Assembly: GCA_014382915.1 (NCBI GenBank)
Contig: JACNIV010000039.1
Location: 1 to 6,981, forward strand
DNA: 6,981 nt
Direction of reading: 5' to 3'
DNA from: Candidatus Cloacimonadota bacterium
Lineage (GTDB): Bacteria > Cloacimonadota > Cloacimonadia > Cloacimonadales > TCS61
The translations under genes and the position numbers were made by a program. The notes beneath the pieces are model-generated. The model was given only the letters and a program-made list of their open reading frames with translations, did no database searches and was not told the DNA's origin. Each line of letters begins with the position of its first letter. The stretch's first letter is position 1. Below are positions 1-5,774 of this stretch, piece after piece.

Positions 1-243
1 AGCAGTAACGAATATTACAGGAATATTTATGCGATCTTTTATTATATGTGCCAACTCAATACCGTTAATTTTTCCAGGTAAAACAATATCAACTAAAACT
101 AAATCCGGATGCTTTTCCTCAATTATTTTTAATGCTTTTCCTCCAGATTCTGCAATGTAAGTATTATAACCCAAATTTTTTAAGTTGATTGCCAAATTTT
201 GTGCAATAATATCTTCATCCTCGACTATTAAAATTGATTTCAT
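1..243 (-). CDS. Response regulator receiver domain protein (partial, C-terminus beyond window)
   Basis: The reading frame starts with ATG at 243 and stays open to base 1, giving the first 81 residues. They match a CheY-like receiver domain: a hydrophobic first strand (SILIVEDED) ending in the acidic pair E8-D9, the phospho-acceptor D52 in LVLVDIVLPG, the usual P56-G57 after it, and the conserved T80 after IPVIFV. Receiver domains take a phosphoryl group from a histidine kinase on the central Asp. The GKINGIEL stretch after the acceptor is of the type I associate with receivers fused to PAS or kinase domains, or standing alone, rather than with OmpR/NarL DNA-binding regulators; the output domain is outside the window, so this is open. 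The start is supported by an AGGAG Shine-Dalgarno about 8 bases upstream. The gene lies 41 bases downstream of the truncated SUMF1-like gene on the same strand, with no functional link evident. Confidence 0.9.
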   Translation of the reverse strand, partial: MKSILIVEDEDIIAQNLAINLKNLGYNTYIAESGGKALKIIEEKHPDLVLVDIVLPGKINGIELAHIIKDRINIPVIFVTA

Positions 244-246
244 TTT

Positions 247-256
247 AATTCTCCTG
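247..256 (-). promoter_or_regulatory. Ribosome-binding site of the response regulator gene
   Basis: On the minus strand the bases before ATG 243 read CAGGAGAATTAAA. The AGGAG core sits about 8 bases from the start codon, normal spacing, and fixes this start. Confidence 0.6.
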
Positions 257-284
257 CTCTTTTAAGTAAAATATTAATAATGCT

Positions 285-758
285 TTAATAAAGGCAACCT
301 TCCTCATACCAACTTACTTGTTCCACGGGTAGGTTATCTCCTTTCCAGATTGAGGGATTTGCTCCCATTACTTCTTTCCATTCCTTTTGGGTTACTTCAT
401 ATTTCCCAATATAAAAATCGCTTATAGTAACTGAATGAATAGGCTTTTCATCTTCGTATTCATTGCTGCCCATCTGGAAAGTACCGCCTTGCACGAAGAC
501 CATTCCTTCAGTACTTCCCACTGAGCAATTGGATTGAGTTTGTTCAGTTCCTTTTTCCAAAGATATATTCGCCTGTGTTGTTGAATCCATTTCTGTTTGC
601 ACAATGAGTACAGCTGCAAATTTGCCGTTAGCATCCCTTACTTCCAAATTCATGTAGGTTTCAGGTAGTTCTTTAATGGATTCCACCCGTAGTGTACCGA
701 GAGCGTTTAATTGTGCCATTAATAAAGTAAAAAAAATAACAAATAATATCTTTTTCAT
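285..758 (-). pseudogene. Truncated secreted formylglycine-generating-enzyme-like (SUMF1) protein, probable gene remnant
   Basis: This 157-residue frame begins with a Sec-type signal peptide (KK, then a hydrophobic core at about residues 4-19, likely cleaved near NALG), followed by a short segment with an ELPETYMNLEVRDANGK stretch that I associate with exported SUMF1-domain proteins of Cloacimonadota/Bacteroidota. From about residue 85 it turns into the start of a SUMF1/FGE-sulfatase fold: MVFVQGGTFQMGS, then a DEKPIHSVTISDFYIGKYEVT segment and the LPVEQVSWYE motif at 143-152. A full domain runs about 200 or more residues further, including the C-terminal core; here the frame ends five residues later at TAA (285-287). 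No continuation of the family is visible in other frames before the response regulator starts. The piece between N-terminal segment and domain also looks short. I infer a deletion-degraded, probably non-functional gene; a short expressed exported protein cannot be excluded. The start ATG 758 has GGGGAAGGA directly before it. Confidence 0.75.
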
Positions 759-854
759 TCCTTCCCCAAAAGTTTAGTTTATCAATGTTAGAATTCTTTT
801 TTGTATTATTAAACTTTTGTAAAGAATTTTATTAATTTTCCGAAATTTATTTTA

Positions 855-900
855 GATTCCCGTTCCCGTCAAAAGCCGAACACAGTCCACGGGAATGACA
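855..900. repeat. Intergenic inverted repeat with CCCGT/ACGGG arms
   Basis: ATTCCCGT (856-863) is matched exactly by ACGGGAAT (889-896), separated by 25 bases. The left arm is followed by a second TTCCCGT, so TTCCCG is tandemly duplicated at 858-869. Its GC content is well above the flanking AT-rich DNA. It resembles the dispersed GTCATTCCCG... intergenic repeats found in many bacterial genomes. It lies upstream of the SUMF1-like gene and downstream of the ApgM-like gene. Confidence 0.6.
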
Positions 901-923
901 AAAACACATTCTTCCACAGTTTC

Positions 924-944
924 TCCTCTCCCTGTGGGAGAGGA
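924..944. repeat. Perfect 9-bp hairpin just downstream of the ApgM-like gene
   Basis: TCCTCTCCC (924-932) and GGGAGAGGA (936-944) form a perfect 9-bp stem with a 3-base TGT loop, 13 bases beyond the stop codon of the ApgM-like gene. On the minus strand the stem is followed by GAAACTGTGG rather than a U-tract, the first run of T coming about 20 bases later, so it is not a canonical intrinsic terminator. It could still stabilise the 3' end of the mRNA. The flanking sequence (CCCTCACCCATCCTCTCCC on the minus strand) resembles a very common dispersed intergenic repeat. Confidence 0.65.
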
Positions 945-957
945 TGGGTGAGGGCTT

Positions 958-2160
958 TTACCTAAGCAAAGTCCTCATAAACTCATCTTCCCGAATCAAA
1001 CCAAATGAACCTTTTTTACAGCTATCTTCATTATATTCTGTTACATCATCGGGCTGTAAATTGGGATTATAAATAATGAACGGCACCGGATCGTGAGTGT
1101 GAGTACGAACTTCGCAGGGTGTGGAATGATCCGGCAGAACCGCTATTGTTACCTGCTCTTTCATTTTGGATGTTTCTTCAATAATGTATTTTACAACTCG
1201 TTTATCCAGATATTCCAGAGCTTTTATCTTCAGGTCCACATCACCGGCATGACCGGCTTCATCTGTGGCTTCCACGTGCAGGTAAACCAGGTCGTGAGTT
1301 TTAATAGCTTCGATCGCTGCTTCTGCTTTACCTTCGTAATTTGTATCTGTAAGCCCGGTTGCTCCTTCCACTTCAATTACATCCATTCCGGCAAAAATAC
1401 CCAGTCCTTTGATGATATCTACTGCGGAAATAACAGCACCGGTAACACCGAATTTATCTTTTAATGTCCGCATTTGCGGTTTATAACCAGCAGACCAGAA
1501 CCAGACGGAATTGGCAGGATCTTTACCTTTTGCCATTCGTTTTGTATTCACCGGATGATCTTTTAGAAGTTCCTGAGATTTTAAAATCAGTTCATTCAGA
1601 AGTTTCGCTGTTTCTTTTCCCTTCTCACTGGTAGACTTTATCAATACATCTTTGAATGGTGTTCCTGGTACATCGTGCGGGGGAGTGAATTTAAGGTCAT
1701 TAATTCCATTCTTTACAACCAGAATATGCCTGAAGCTGAATCCAGAATAAAAGCGAATTACATCATCAGCCAAATTTTTATTCAGGAATTTAATAAGAAT
1801 ATGTGATTCCTCGGAACTTATATGCCCTGCAGAATGATTCTTGATCTTTTCATCTTCGATGCAGAGCAGGTTACAGCGCATTACCAGATCGGTTGGAGCA
1901 ATTTCAACGCCAATACTTGCGCCTTCCAGCACACCTCTTCCCTGGTAAACTTTACGCACATCATATCCCAGAACTGCCAGATTTGCCACCTCACTTCCGG
2001 GTGGCATATCTTTCGGTATAGTTTGAAATAATCCGCATCTTCCCCATTTACACAGTTTATCTATATTCGGAATATCGGCTACCATGAGTGGTGTTTTGTT
2101 ACCCAGTTTTTCTATTGGACGGTCGGACATGCCGTCACCCAGAATTATGATGTATTTCAT
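958..2160 (-). CDS. ApgM-type alkaline-phosphatase-superfamily enzyme, proposed homoserine kinase
   Basis: The 400-residue protein has the layout of archaeal-type cofactor-independent phosphoglycerate mutase. Metal- and phosphate-site residues are recognisable: D9 in ILGDGMSDRP, the probable nucleophile S56 in PPGSEVANLAVLGYD, D300 and H304 in EATDEAGHAGD, D344-H345 in VLPDHSTP, and H354 in RTHTHDPVPF. The length is typical for the family. Members of this family next to threonine genes have been proposed as homoserine kinases (ATP + homoserine to O-phosphohomoserine) in organisms lacking GHMP-type ThrB. Here the gene sits 12 bases downstream of threonine synthase, which uses that product, so I favour this role in the cytoplasm over glycolytic phosphoglycerate mutase. 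Sequence alone does not separate the two activities securely. ATG 2160 has GAGGA four bases upstream. The stop is TAA at 958-960. Confidence 0.88.
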   Translation of the reverse strand: MKYIIILGDGMSDRPIEKLGNKTPLMVADIPNIDKLCKWGRCGLFQTIPKDMPPGSEVANLAVLGYDVRKVYQGRGVLEGASIGVEIAPTDLVMRCNLLCIEDEKIKNHSAGHISSEESHILIKFLNKNLADDVIRFYSGFSFRHILVVKNGINDLKFTPPHDVPGTPFKDVLIKSTSEKGKETAKLLNELILKSQELLKDHPVNTKRMAKGKDPANSVWFWSAGYKPQMRTLKDKFGVTGAVISAVDIIKGLGIFAGMDVIEVEGATGLTDTNYEGKAEAAIEAIKTHDLVYLHVEATDEAGHAGDVDLKIKALEYLDKRVVKYIIEETSKMKEQVTIAVLPDHSTPCEVRTHTHDPVPFIIYNPNLQPDDVTEYNEDSCKKGSFGLIREDEFMRTLLR

Positions 2161-2172
2161 TTTTCCTCGAAA

Positions 2173-3540
2173 TTAGTATTTAGATTTTAAATAAGTTTTG
2201 AAATCTTTATATTCATTTTCAATTTTATCGTAGGATTCTTCTTTTTCCTCGATACCTTCCAAACTGGGTGGAAGAGTTGGATCAAAGTTCAAAATTTCTC
2301 TGATCTGTTCTGGGAATTTTGCCGGATGAGCTGTTTCCAGGGAAATACAGAGTTGCTTAGAATTATCATATTCCGGATTATCTTTCAGGAATCTCTGCAA
2401 ACCTGCCCACCCAACCGAACCATGTGGTTCCAGAAGCAATTTATGCGCTTTGTAGGCATCGGATATCATTTGTTTTGTTTCTTCATCATTTATACTTACA
2501 GAGTAAATTTCTTTTTGCAGAAGCTTCATATCAGGTGCTTTGCTTATGTAACCGGTTTCATCCATCACTCCACCATACAAAGCAACTAAACGTGAAAGAT
2601 TGCTGGGATGACCAACGTTCATAGCGCTGGAAAGACAATTCAGGGAAGGTTCTATCTTCTTATATATTCCTGTTTTCACAAATTTTGGAAATTCATCATT
2701 CTCATTTGTAGCAATTACGAATTTCTTCACAGGCAGTCCCATTTTGAAAGCGAACATACCACCCATCATATCACCAAAATTTCCTGATGGAACAGAGAAA
2801 ATAACCTCTTCTTCATCTTTCTTTCTTAATTTTGCAAAGGAATAAAAATAATAAACGATCTGCGGAATTAGCCGCCCAATATTTATGGAATTAGCAGAAG
2901 AAAGATGAAGGTAATCCAGGTCGGGATCGGCAAATGCCTGTTTTACTAATGCCTGACAATCATCGAACTTTGCATCCAGTGACACAATTTGAACATTCTT
3001 GCCGAGGGTCGTCATCTGTTTTCGCTGTCTGTTTGTAACTTCATTTTGCGGGAAAAGTACAATGATCTTGATATTATCCAATCCATAAAATGCATTGGCA
3101 ATGGCGCTCCCCGTATCACCCGAAGTAGCAACCAGAATTATCAGATTTCGTTTCTCTTTTTTCAGATAGAACTGCATCAATCTGCCCATCATACGAGCAG
3201 CGAAATCTTTGAATGACGCTGTGGGACCTTGATCAAGACGCATTACAAATTTATTGTCGTAAACGTGTTCCAACGGAACTTCGTAATTATAAGAATCTTT
3301 CACGATTTGCAAAAGGGTTTCATCCGGAATTTGTCCTCGCAGGAATTTTTTACTTATTTCAAAAGCAATTTCATGATATTCCATTTCAGAGAATTTTCTA
3401 ATTTCCTCTTTTGAAAATCTTGGAATTTCCTGAGGCATGTAAAGCCCCTTATCAGGTGCAATGCCTTTCAGTAAAGCTTCCCTGAAAGTAACGGGAGTTG
3501 CTCTCAGATTTGTTGAATAGAATAAGATCGGTTTAATCAT
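2173..3540 (-). CDS. thrC: Threonine synthase
   Basis: Threonine synthase converts O-phosphohomoserine to L-threonine and phosphate with pyridoxal phosphate (PLP). The 455-residue protein shows the fold-type II signatures of the ThrC family: an N-terminal domain with FREALLKGIAPDKGLYMP (19-36), the PLP-binding lysine K111 in GPTASFKDFAARMMG, the serine/threonine loop SGDTGSA (140-146), SSANSINIGRLIPQ (214-227), the phosphate-binding loop PSGNFGD (251-257), SAMNVGHPSN (305-314) and EPHGSVGW (371-378). Length and motif order fit the longer bacterial/fungal-type class. I start it at ATG 3540 (MIKPILFYSTN); a TTG four codons upstream would put the ribosome-binding site inside the coding region. 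It is followed after 12 bases by the ApgM-like probable homoserine kinase, a two-gene threonine unit. The charged last ~25 residues (EEKEESYDKIENEY) are a likely flexible tail. The stop is TAA at 2173-2175. Confidence 0.96.
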   Translation of the reverse strand: MIKPILFYSTNLRATPVTFREALLKGIAPDKGLYMPQEIPRFSKEEIRKFSEMEYHEIAFEISKKFLRGQIPDETLLQIVKDSYNYEVPLEHVYDNKFVMRLDQGPTASFKDFAARMMGRLMQFYLKKEKRNLIILVATSGDTGSAIANAFYGLDNIKIIVLFPQNEVTNRQRKQMTTLGKNVQIVSLDAKFDDCQALVKQAFADPDLDYLHLSSANSINIGRLIPQIVYYFYSFAKLRKKDEEEVIFSVPSGNFGDMMGGMFAFKMGLPVKKFVIATNENDEFPKFVKTGIYKKIEPSLNCLSSAMNVGHPSNLSRLVALYGGVMDETGYISKAPDMKLLQKEIYSVSINDEETKQMISDAYKAHKLLLEPHGSVGWAGLQRFLKDNPEYDNSKQLCISLETAHPAKFPEQIREILNFDPTLPPSLEGIEEKEESYDKIENEYKDFKTYLKSKY

Positions 3541-3550
3541 TTTTTTCCTC
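3541..3550 (-). promoter_or_regulatory. Ribosome-binding site that fixes the thrC start
   Basis: On the minus strand the ten bases before ATG 3540 read GAGGAAAAAA, with the GAGGA core five bases from the start. The ApgM-like gene (GAGGAAAA) and the SDR (GAGGAAAAA) have nearly the same arrangement, which supports ATG 3540 over the in-frame TTG at 3552. Confidence 0.75.
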
Positions 3551-3561
3551 AATTTTTACCT

Positions 3562-3626
3562 AACTTTCCGAAATCTCTTTCGATGAGATTCTGTGAGATA
3601 GGTTTCGTAAAGTTCTCGGAAAGTTC
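3562..3626. repeat. Intergenic inverted repeat with a nested hairpin and tandem 11-mers
   Basis: AACTTTCCGA (3562-3571) is an exact reverse complement of TCGGAAAGTT (3616-3625). Between them AATCTC (3572-3577) can pair with GAGATT (3585-3590). The right arm is part of a tandem pair of 11-mers, TCGTAAAGTTC (3605-3615) and TCGGAAAGTTC (3616-3626), differing at one base. The element nearly fills the 94-base spacer between SDR and thrC. It may be an mRNA structure or processing site separating the two gene pairs, or a small palindromic repeat. There is no clear U-tract after it on the minus strand, so a terminator is not supported. Confidence 0.6.
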
Positions 3627-3634
3627 TAATTTTT

Positions 3635-4426
3635 TTAAAACAACCCTTTAATATAACCACCATCTACTTGCAGTGAAACACCAGTGATATATCCTGCGCC
3701 CTGTGAAGTCAGGAAGGCAACAACCTGGGCAAATTCTTCCGGTGTGCCAAGACGTTTCATTGGAATGTCTTTTTCTAATTTATCGTAGAAATCCTTAATT
3801 GTTCCTTTTCCACTTTCTGCAAAAGCTTTAGCCAGATTTTCAACTCTCTGCGTTCTGGTGTATCCCGGGCAAACAGAATTAACAGTTATCCCAAAGTGGG
3901 CAACTTGGTTGGATAGTGTTTTCAAATAACCTGTCACACCCGTTCTGGCTGTATTGGAAAGTATCAGGTTATCGATGGGCTGTTTCACCGAAACCGATGT
4001 CATACCGATGATCCTTCCCCACTTGTTTTTCTTCATGACAGGAATAGCGAGATTACAAAGATTAATTGTACTTAGTAAATTCAGTTCCAAAGCCTTCCGA
4101 TAATCATCCAGTTCAAAATCTTCGGCAGTTCCAGCAGGAGGTCCCCCAGCATTGCATACCAGAATATCCAATCTGCCAAACTCTCCAACTATATGGTCCA
4201 CCATTCCTTTTACCTGGTTTTCATCTGTCACATTACAGGCAATTGTTCTTACATTTCCACCAGCATCTGCAACGATCTCATCTGCTGCTTTTGTAAGTTT
4301 GTCTAAAGATCTTGAGCAGATAACCACTCTGGCACCTTCCAAAGAAAGACGCCAGGCTACTGCTTTACCCAATCCCTGGCTGGCAGCAGTAATAAGAGCA
4401 ACTTTATCTTTTATCCCCAGATCCAT
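3635..4426 (-). CDS. Short-chain dehydrogenase/reductase of the atypical FabG-like type
   Basis: The 263-residue protein is a Rossmann-fold SDR. Visible are the dinucleotide loop TAASQGLG (13-20, in place of the usual TGxxxGIG), CSRS at 37-40 (the R suggests NADP(H) preference), the CNAGG motif at 91-95, S144 in IGMTSVSVKQP, the NSVCPGYTRT segment after the fifth strand (183-192), and the C-terminal ITGVSLQVDGGY. The catalytic YxxxK is absent: alignment by eye on the following TGVTGYLKTL helix puts S157 and R161 at the Tyr and Lys positions. I recall a FabG-like SDR subgroup with the same TSVSVKQP and serine/arginine arrangement and an imperfect tetrad, so this is probably a family trait. The substrate is unknown and 'ketoacyl-ACP reductase' would be over-precise. 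It starts 9 bases after the aminotransferase stop, so the two are probably co-translated. The stop is TAA, and the product is probably cytoplasmic. Confidence 0.9.
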   Translation of the reverse strand: MDLGIKDKVALITAASQGLGKAVAWRLSLEGARVVICSRSLDKLTKAADEIVADAGGNVRTIACNVTDENQVKGMVDHIVGEFGRLDILVCNAGGPPAGTAEDFELDDYRKALELNLLSTINLCNLAIPVMKKNKWGRIIGMTSVSVKQPIDNLILSNTARTGVTGYLKTLSNQVAHFGITVNSVCPGYTRTQRVENLAKAFAESGKGTIKDFYDKLEKDIPMKRLGTPEEFAQVVAFLTSQGAGYITGVSLQVDGGYIKGLF

Positions 4427-4435
4427 TTTTTCCTC
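4427..4435 (-). promoter_or_regulatory. Ribosome-binding site in the nine-base gap between aminotransferase and SDR genes
   Basis: On the minus strand the aminotransferase TAA is followed directly by GAGGAAAAA and then the SDR ATG. The whole gap is the ribosome-binding site, which points to one transcript and likely translational coupling. Confidence 0.7.
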
Positions 4436-5647
4436 TTACAATTGTGCTTTCACGCAATCAGATAATCTTTTTACAGCTTCTGCTAATTGTTCTTTTGTAG
4501 CAAATGAGAAATTGATCCTCATATGGTTTTTAGCAGGATTTTCGCCGTAAAAAGCATCCCCCGGAACAAAGGCAACTTTGAATTTAATCGCTTCCATAAA
4601 AAGGTCATTTGTGTCGATATGTTCGGGAACTGTTACCCACAGGAAAAGTCCACCCTCTGGCTTTGTCCATGTCACACCCATTTCCGGTGGAAAATATTCT
4701 TTCATGGTTTTTAGGAAGACATCCAGTTTTTCGCTGTAATAATCTTTGCATTTATTCATGTGCGCATCGTAATCCATTTCAGTAAGAAAAGCTTTGCAGA
4801 TGTCCTGGTTATATTTTGGTGTATTGAGAAGATTGCCGCCTTTGATATTACTCATTTTTTCAATTACAGCTTTCGGACCAATGTTGAAGCCTACACGAAT
4901 TCCAGGGCAGAAGATTTTGGAAAAAGTGTATAATCCGATTACATTTGTACCTTTTCTTTTCTGATCTAATGAAAATATAGATGGTATCGCTTCTCCGCTA
5001 TAACGCAGATCACGATAGGGACTATCCTCTACTATAAGAATATCGAATTCGTAACTGATATCCAGAAGAGCTTCTCTTTTTTTCAAACTGGTTGTAATTC
5101 CAGTAGGATTTTGAAAATCGGGAACAACGTAAATGAACTTTGGCATCGTATCCATTTTCTGTAATCTATTTCTGTATTCATCCACATTGGGTCCGTCTGC
5201 TTCGATATCGATTCCGATAATTTGCGGATTCTGCATCTGAAAAGCTACAATAGCTCCTGCAAAAGTCGGACGGTCGAGCATTATTAAATCACCGGGATCA
5301 AGAAATAATCTGCCGGTAAGATCCAAACCATGCTGACCTGAAGATGTAACAACAACATTTTCCGGATCGAGATAAATACCATCTCTTTTCAGGAATTCGA
5401 TAATCGCCTGGATAAAATCCACTTCCCCGGGAACAGAAGAATACTGGAATACTTTTTCCAGATTATCTGCAAGTAGTTTCTGGGATGCTTCTCTCATACC
5501 CGATTTTAAAAACATATCAGGAGAAGGTAGTCCTCCAGCTAAAGAAATTATTTCCGGATTATTCAGATACTTGAAAATTTTCCCGATCGAATATCCTTCG
5601 AAATCTTTCATTATATCGGAATATTTTGATTTCCAATCTTTTATCAT
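4436..5647 (-). CDS. PLP-dependent aminotransferase, class I/II (2-aminoadipate/LysN-like)
   Basis: The 403-residue protein is a complete fold-type I aminotransferase that moves an amino group between an amino acid and a 2-oxo acid. Key features are the substrate-loop motif LAGGLPSPDMF (36-46), the ring-stacking region at 101-109 (TSSGQHGLD), PDFQNPTG (176-183) with N180 contacting the cofactor, VEDSPYRDLRY (206-216) with D208 pairing with the pyridine nitrogen, Schiff-base lysine K244 in YTFSKIFCPGIRVG, and R377 in HMRINFS for the substrate carboxylate. The N-terminal motif and SKIFCPGIRVG resemble the 2-aminoadipate/aromatic/branched-chain group and the aminotransferase half of MocR regulators, but no DNA-binding domain is present. 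The exact substrate cannot be read from sequence. It forms a tight pair with the SDR downstream. ATG 5647 is preceded by AGAGG at suitable spacing. The spacer upstream is full of palindromes. Confidence 0.93.
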   Translation of the reverse strand: MIKDWKSKYSDIMKDFEGYSIGKIFKYLNNPEIISLAGGLPSPDMFLKSGMREASQKLLADNLEKVFQYSSVPGEVDFIQAIIEFLKRDGIYLDPENVVVTSSGQHGLDLTGRLFLDPGDLIMLDRPTFAGAIVAFQMQNPQIIGIDIEADGPNVDEYRNRLQKMDTMPKFIYVVPDFQNPTGITTSLKKREALLDISYEFDILIVEDSPYRDLRYSGEAIPSIFSLDQKRKGTNVIGLYTFSKIFCPGIRVGFNIGPKAVIEKMSNIKGGNLLNTPKYNQDICKAFLTEMDYDAHMNKCKDYYSEKLDVFLKTMKEYFPPEMGVTWTKPEGGLFLWVTVPEHIDTNDLFMEAIKFKVAFVPGDAFYGENPAKNHMRINFSFATKEQLAEAVKRLSDCVKAQL

Positions 5648-5661
5648 AAATACCTCTTTTC

Positions 5662-5685
5662 TTTTAAACTCGACTCGAGTTAAAA
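5662..5685. repeat. Palindrome AACTCGA-C-TCGAGTT with A/T extension
   Basis: AACTCGA (5667-5673) and TCGAGTT (5675-5681) are exact reverse complements around one central base. With A5666 bulged, flanking TTTT and AAAA extend the stem to about 11 pairs. It lies 15 bases or more upstream of the aminotransferase start. Together with the three following palindromes it makes up most of the spacer. Confidence 0.65.
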
Positions 5686-5698
5686 CCCAAGTCGGGTT
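5684..5698. repeat. Short inverted repeat AACCC-AAGTC-GGGTT
   Basis: AACCC (5684-5688) and GGGTT (5694-5698) pair across a five-base loop. Like its neighbours the unit is 15 bases, beginning with AAC and ending with GTT. The arms are short, so taken alone it would be weak evidence. Confidence 0.5.
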
Positions 5699-5712
5699 GG
5701 AGATAACAAGCT

Positions 5713-5765
5713 AAACCTTCGGAAGGTTAAGAATTATTGAACGTTCCATAACCTTCCGAAGGTTT
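5713..5765. repeat. Exact 17-bp inverted repeat built from two AACCTTC/GAAGGTT palindromes
   Basis: The 17-mer at 5713-5729 is the exact reverse complement of 5749-5765, with 19 bases between. Each arm is itself a palindrome (AACCTTC, one base, GAAGGTT at 5714-5728 and 5750-5764), and the loop contains the 8-base palindrome GAACGTTC (5739-5746). The element starts 9 bases after the stop codon of the upstream gene. As RNA it can form one long stem or two small hairpins. On the minus strand no U-tract follows directly, so transcription termination is possible but not shown. It looks like a dispersed palindromic repeat. Confidence 0.8.
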
Positions 5766-5774
5766 TAAATTTTC

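Noticed and set aside
422..634. Minus-strand 70-codon frame within the SUMF1-like gene
   Set aside because: It overlaps in another frame a segment whose main frame carries signal peptide and domain motifs, and no separate family is seen. It does not extend the truncated domain.
759..850. Sigma-70-type promoter for the SUMF1-like gene (TTTACA near 815 on the minus strand)
   Set aside because: A TTTACA-like box is present, but no -10 box stands at a convincing distance and the region is so AT-rich that chance matches are expected.
924..944. Intrinsic terminator for the thrC/ApgM-like unit
   Set aside because: The stem is good, but no U-tract follows it directly on the minus strand. It is kept as a repeat/hairpin only.
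1093..1464. Plus-strand open frame of 123 codons inside the ApgM-like gene
   Set aside because: It is antisense to a gene with clear family motifs, has an unlikely composition rich in Phe, Cys and Asn, and no recognisable domain.
958..2160. Ordinary glycolytic phosphoglycerate mutase
   Set aside because: Possible by family, but the 12-base linkage to thrC makes the homoserine kinase role more likely. It is kept as an alternative in the feature entry.
4152..4550. Plus-strand open frame of 132 codons across the SDR start and aminotransferase end
   Set aside because: It is antisense to two well-supported genes and spans their junction. The translation shows no domain, so it is a shadow frame.
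5662..5765. CRISPR array
   Set aside because: The repeats are short palindromes with different cores and no regularly sized unique spacers, and no cas gene is nearby.
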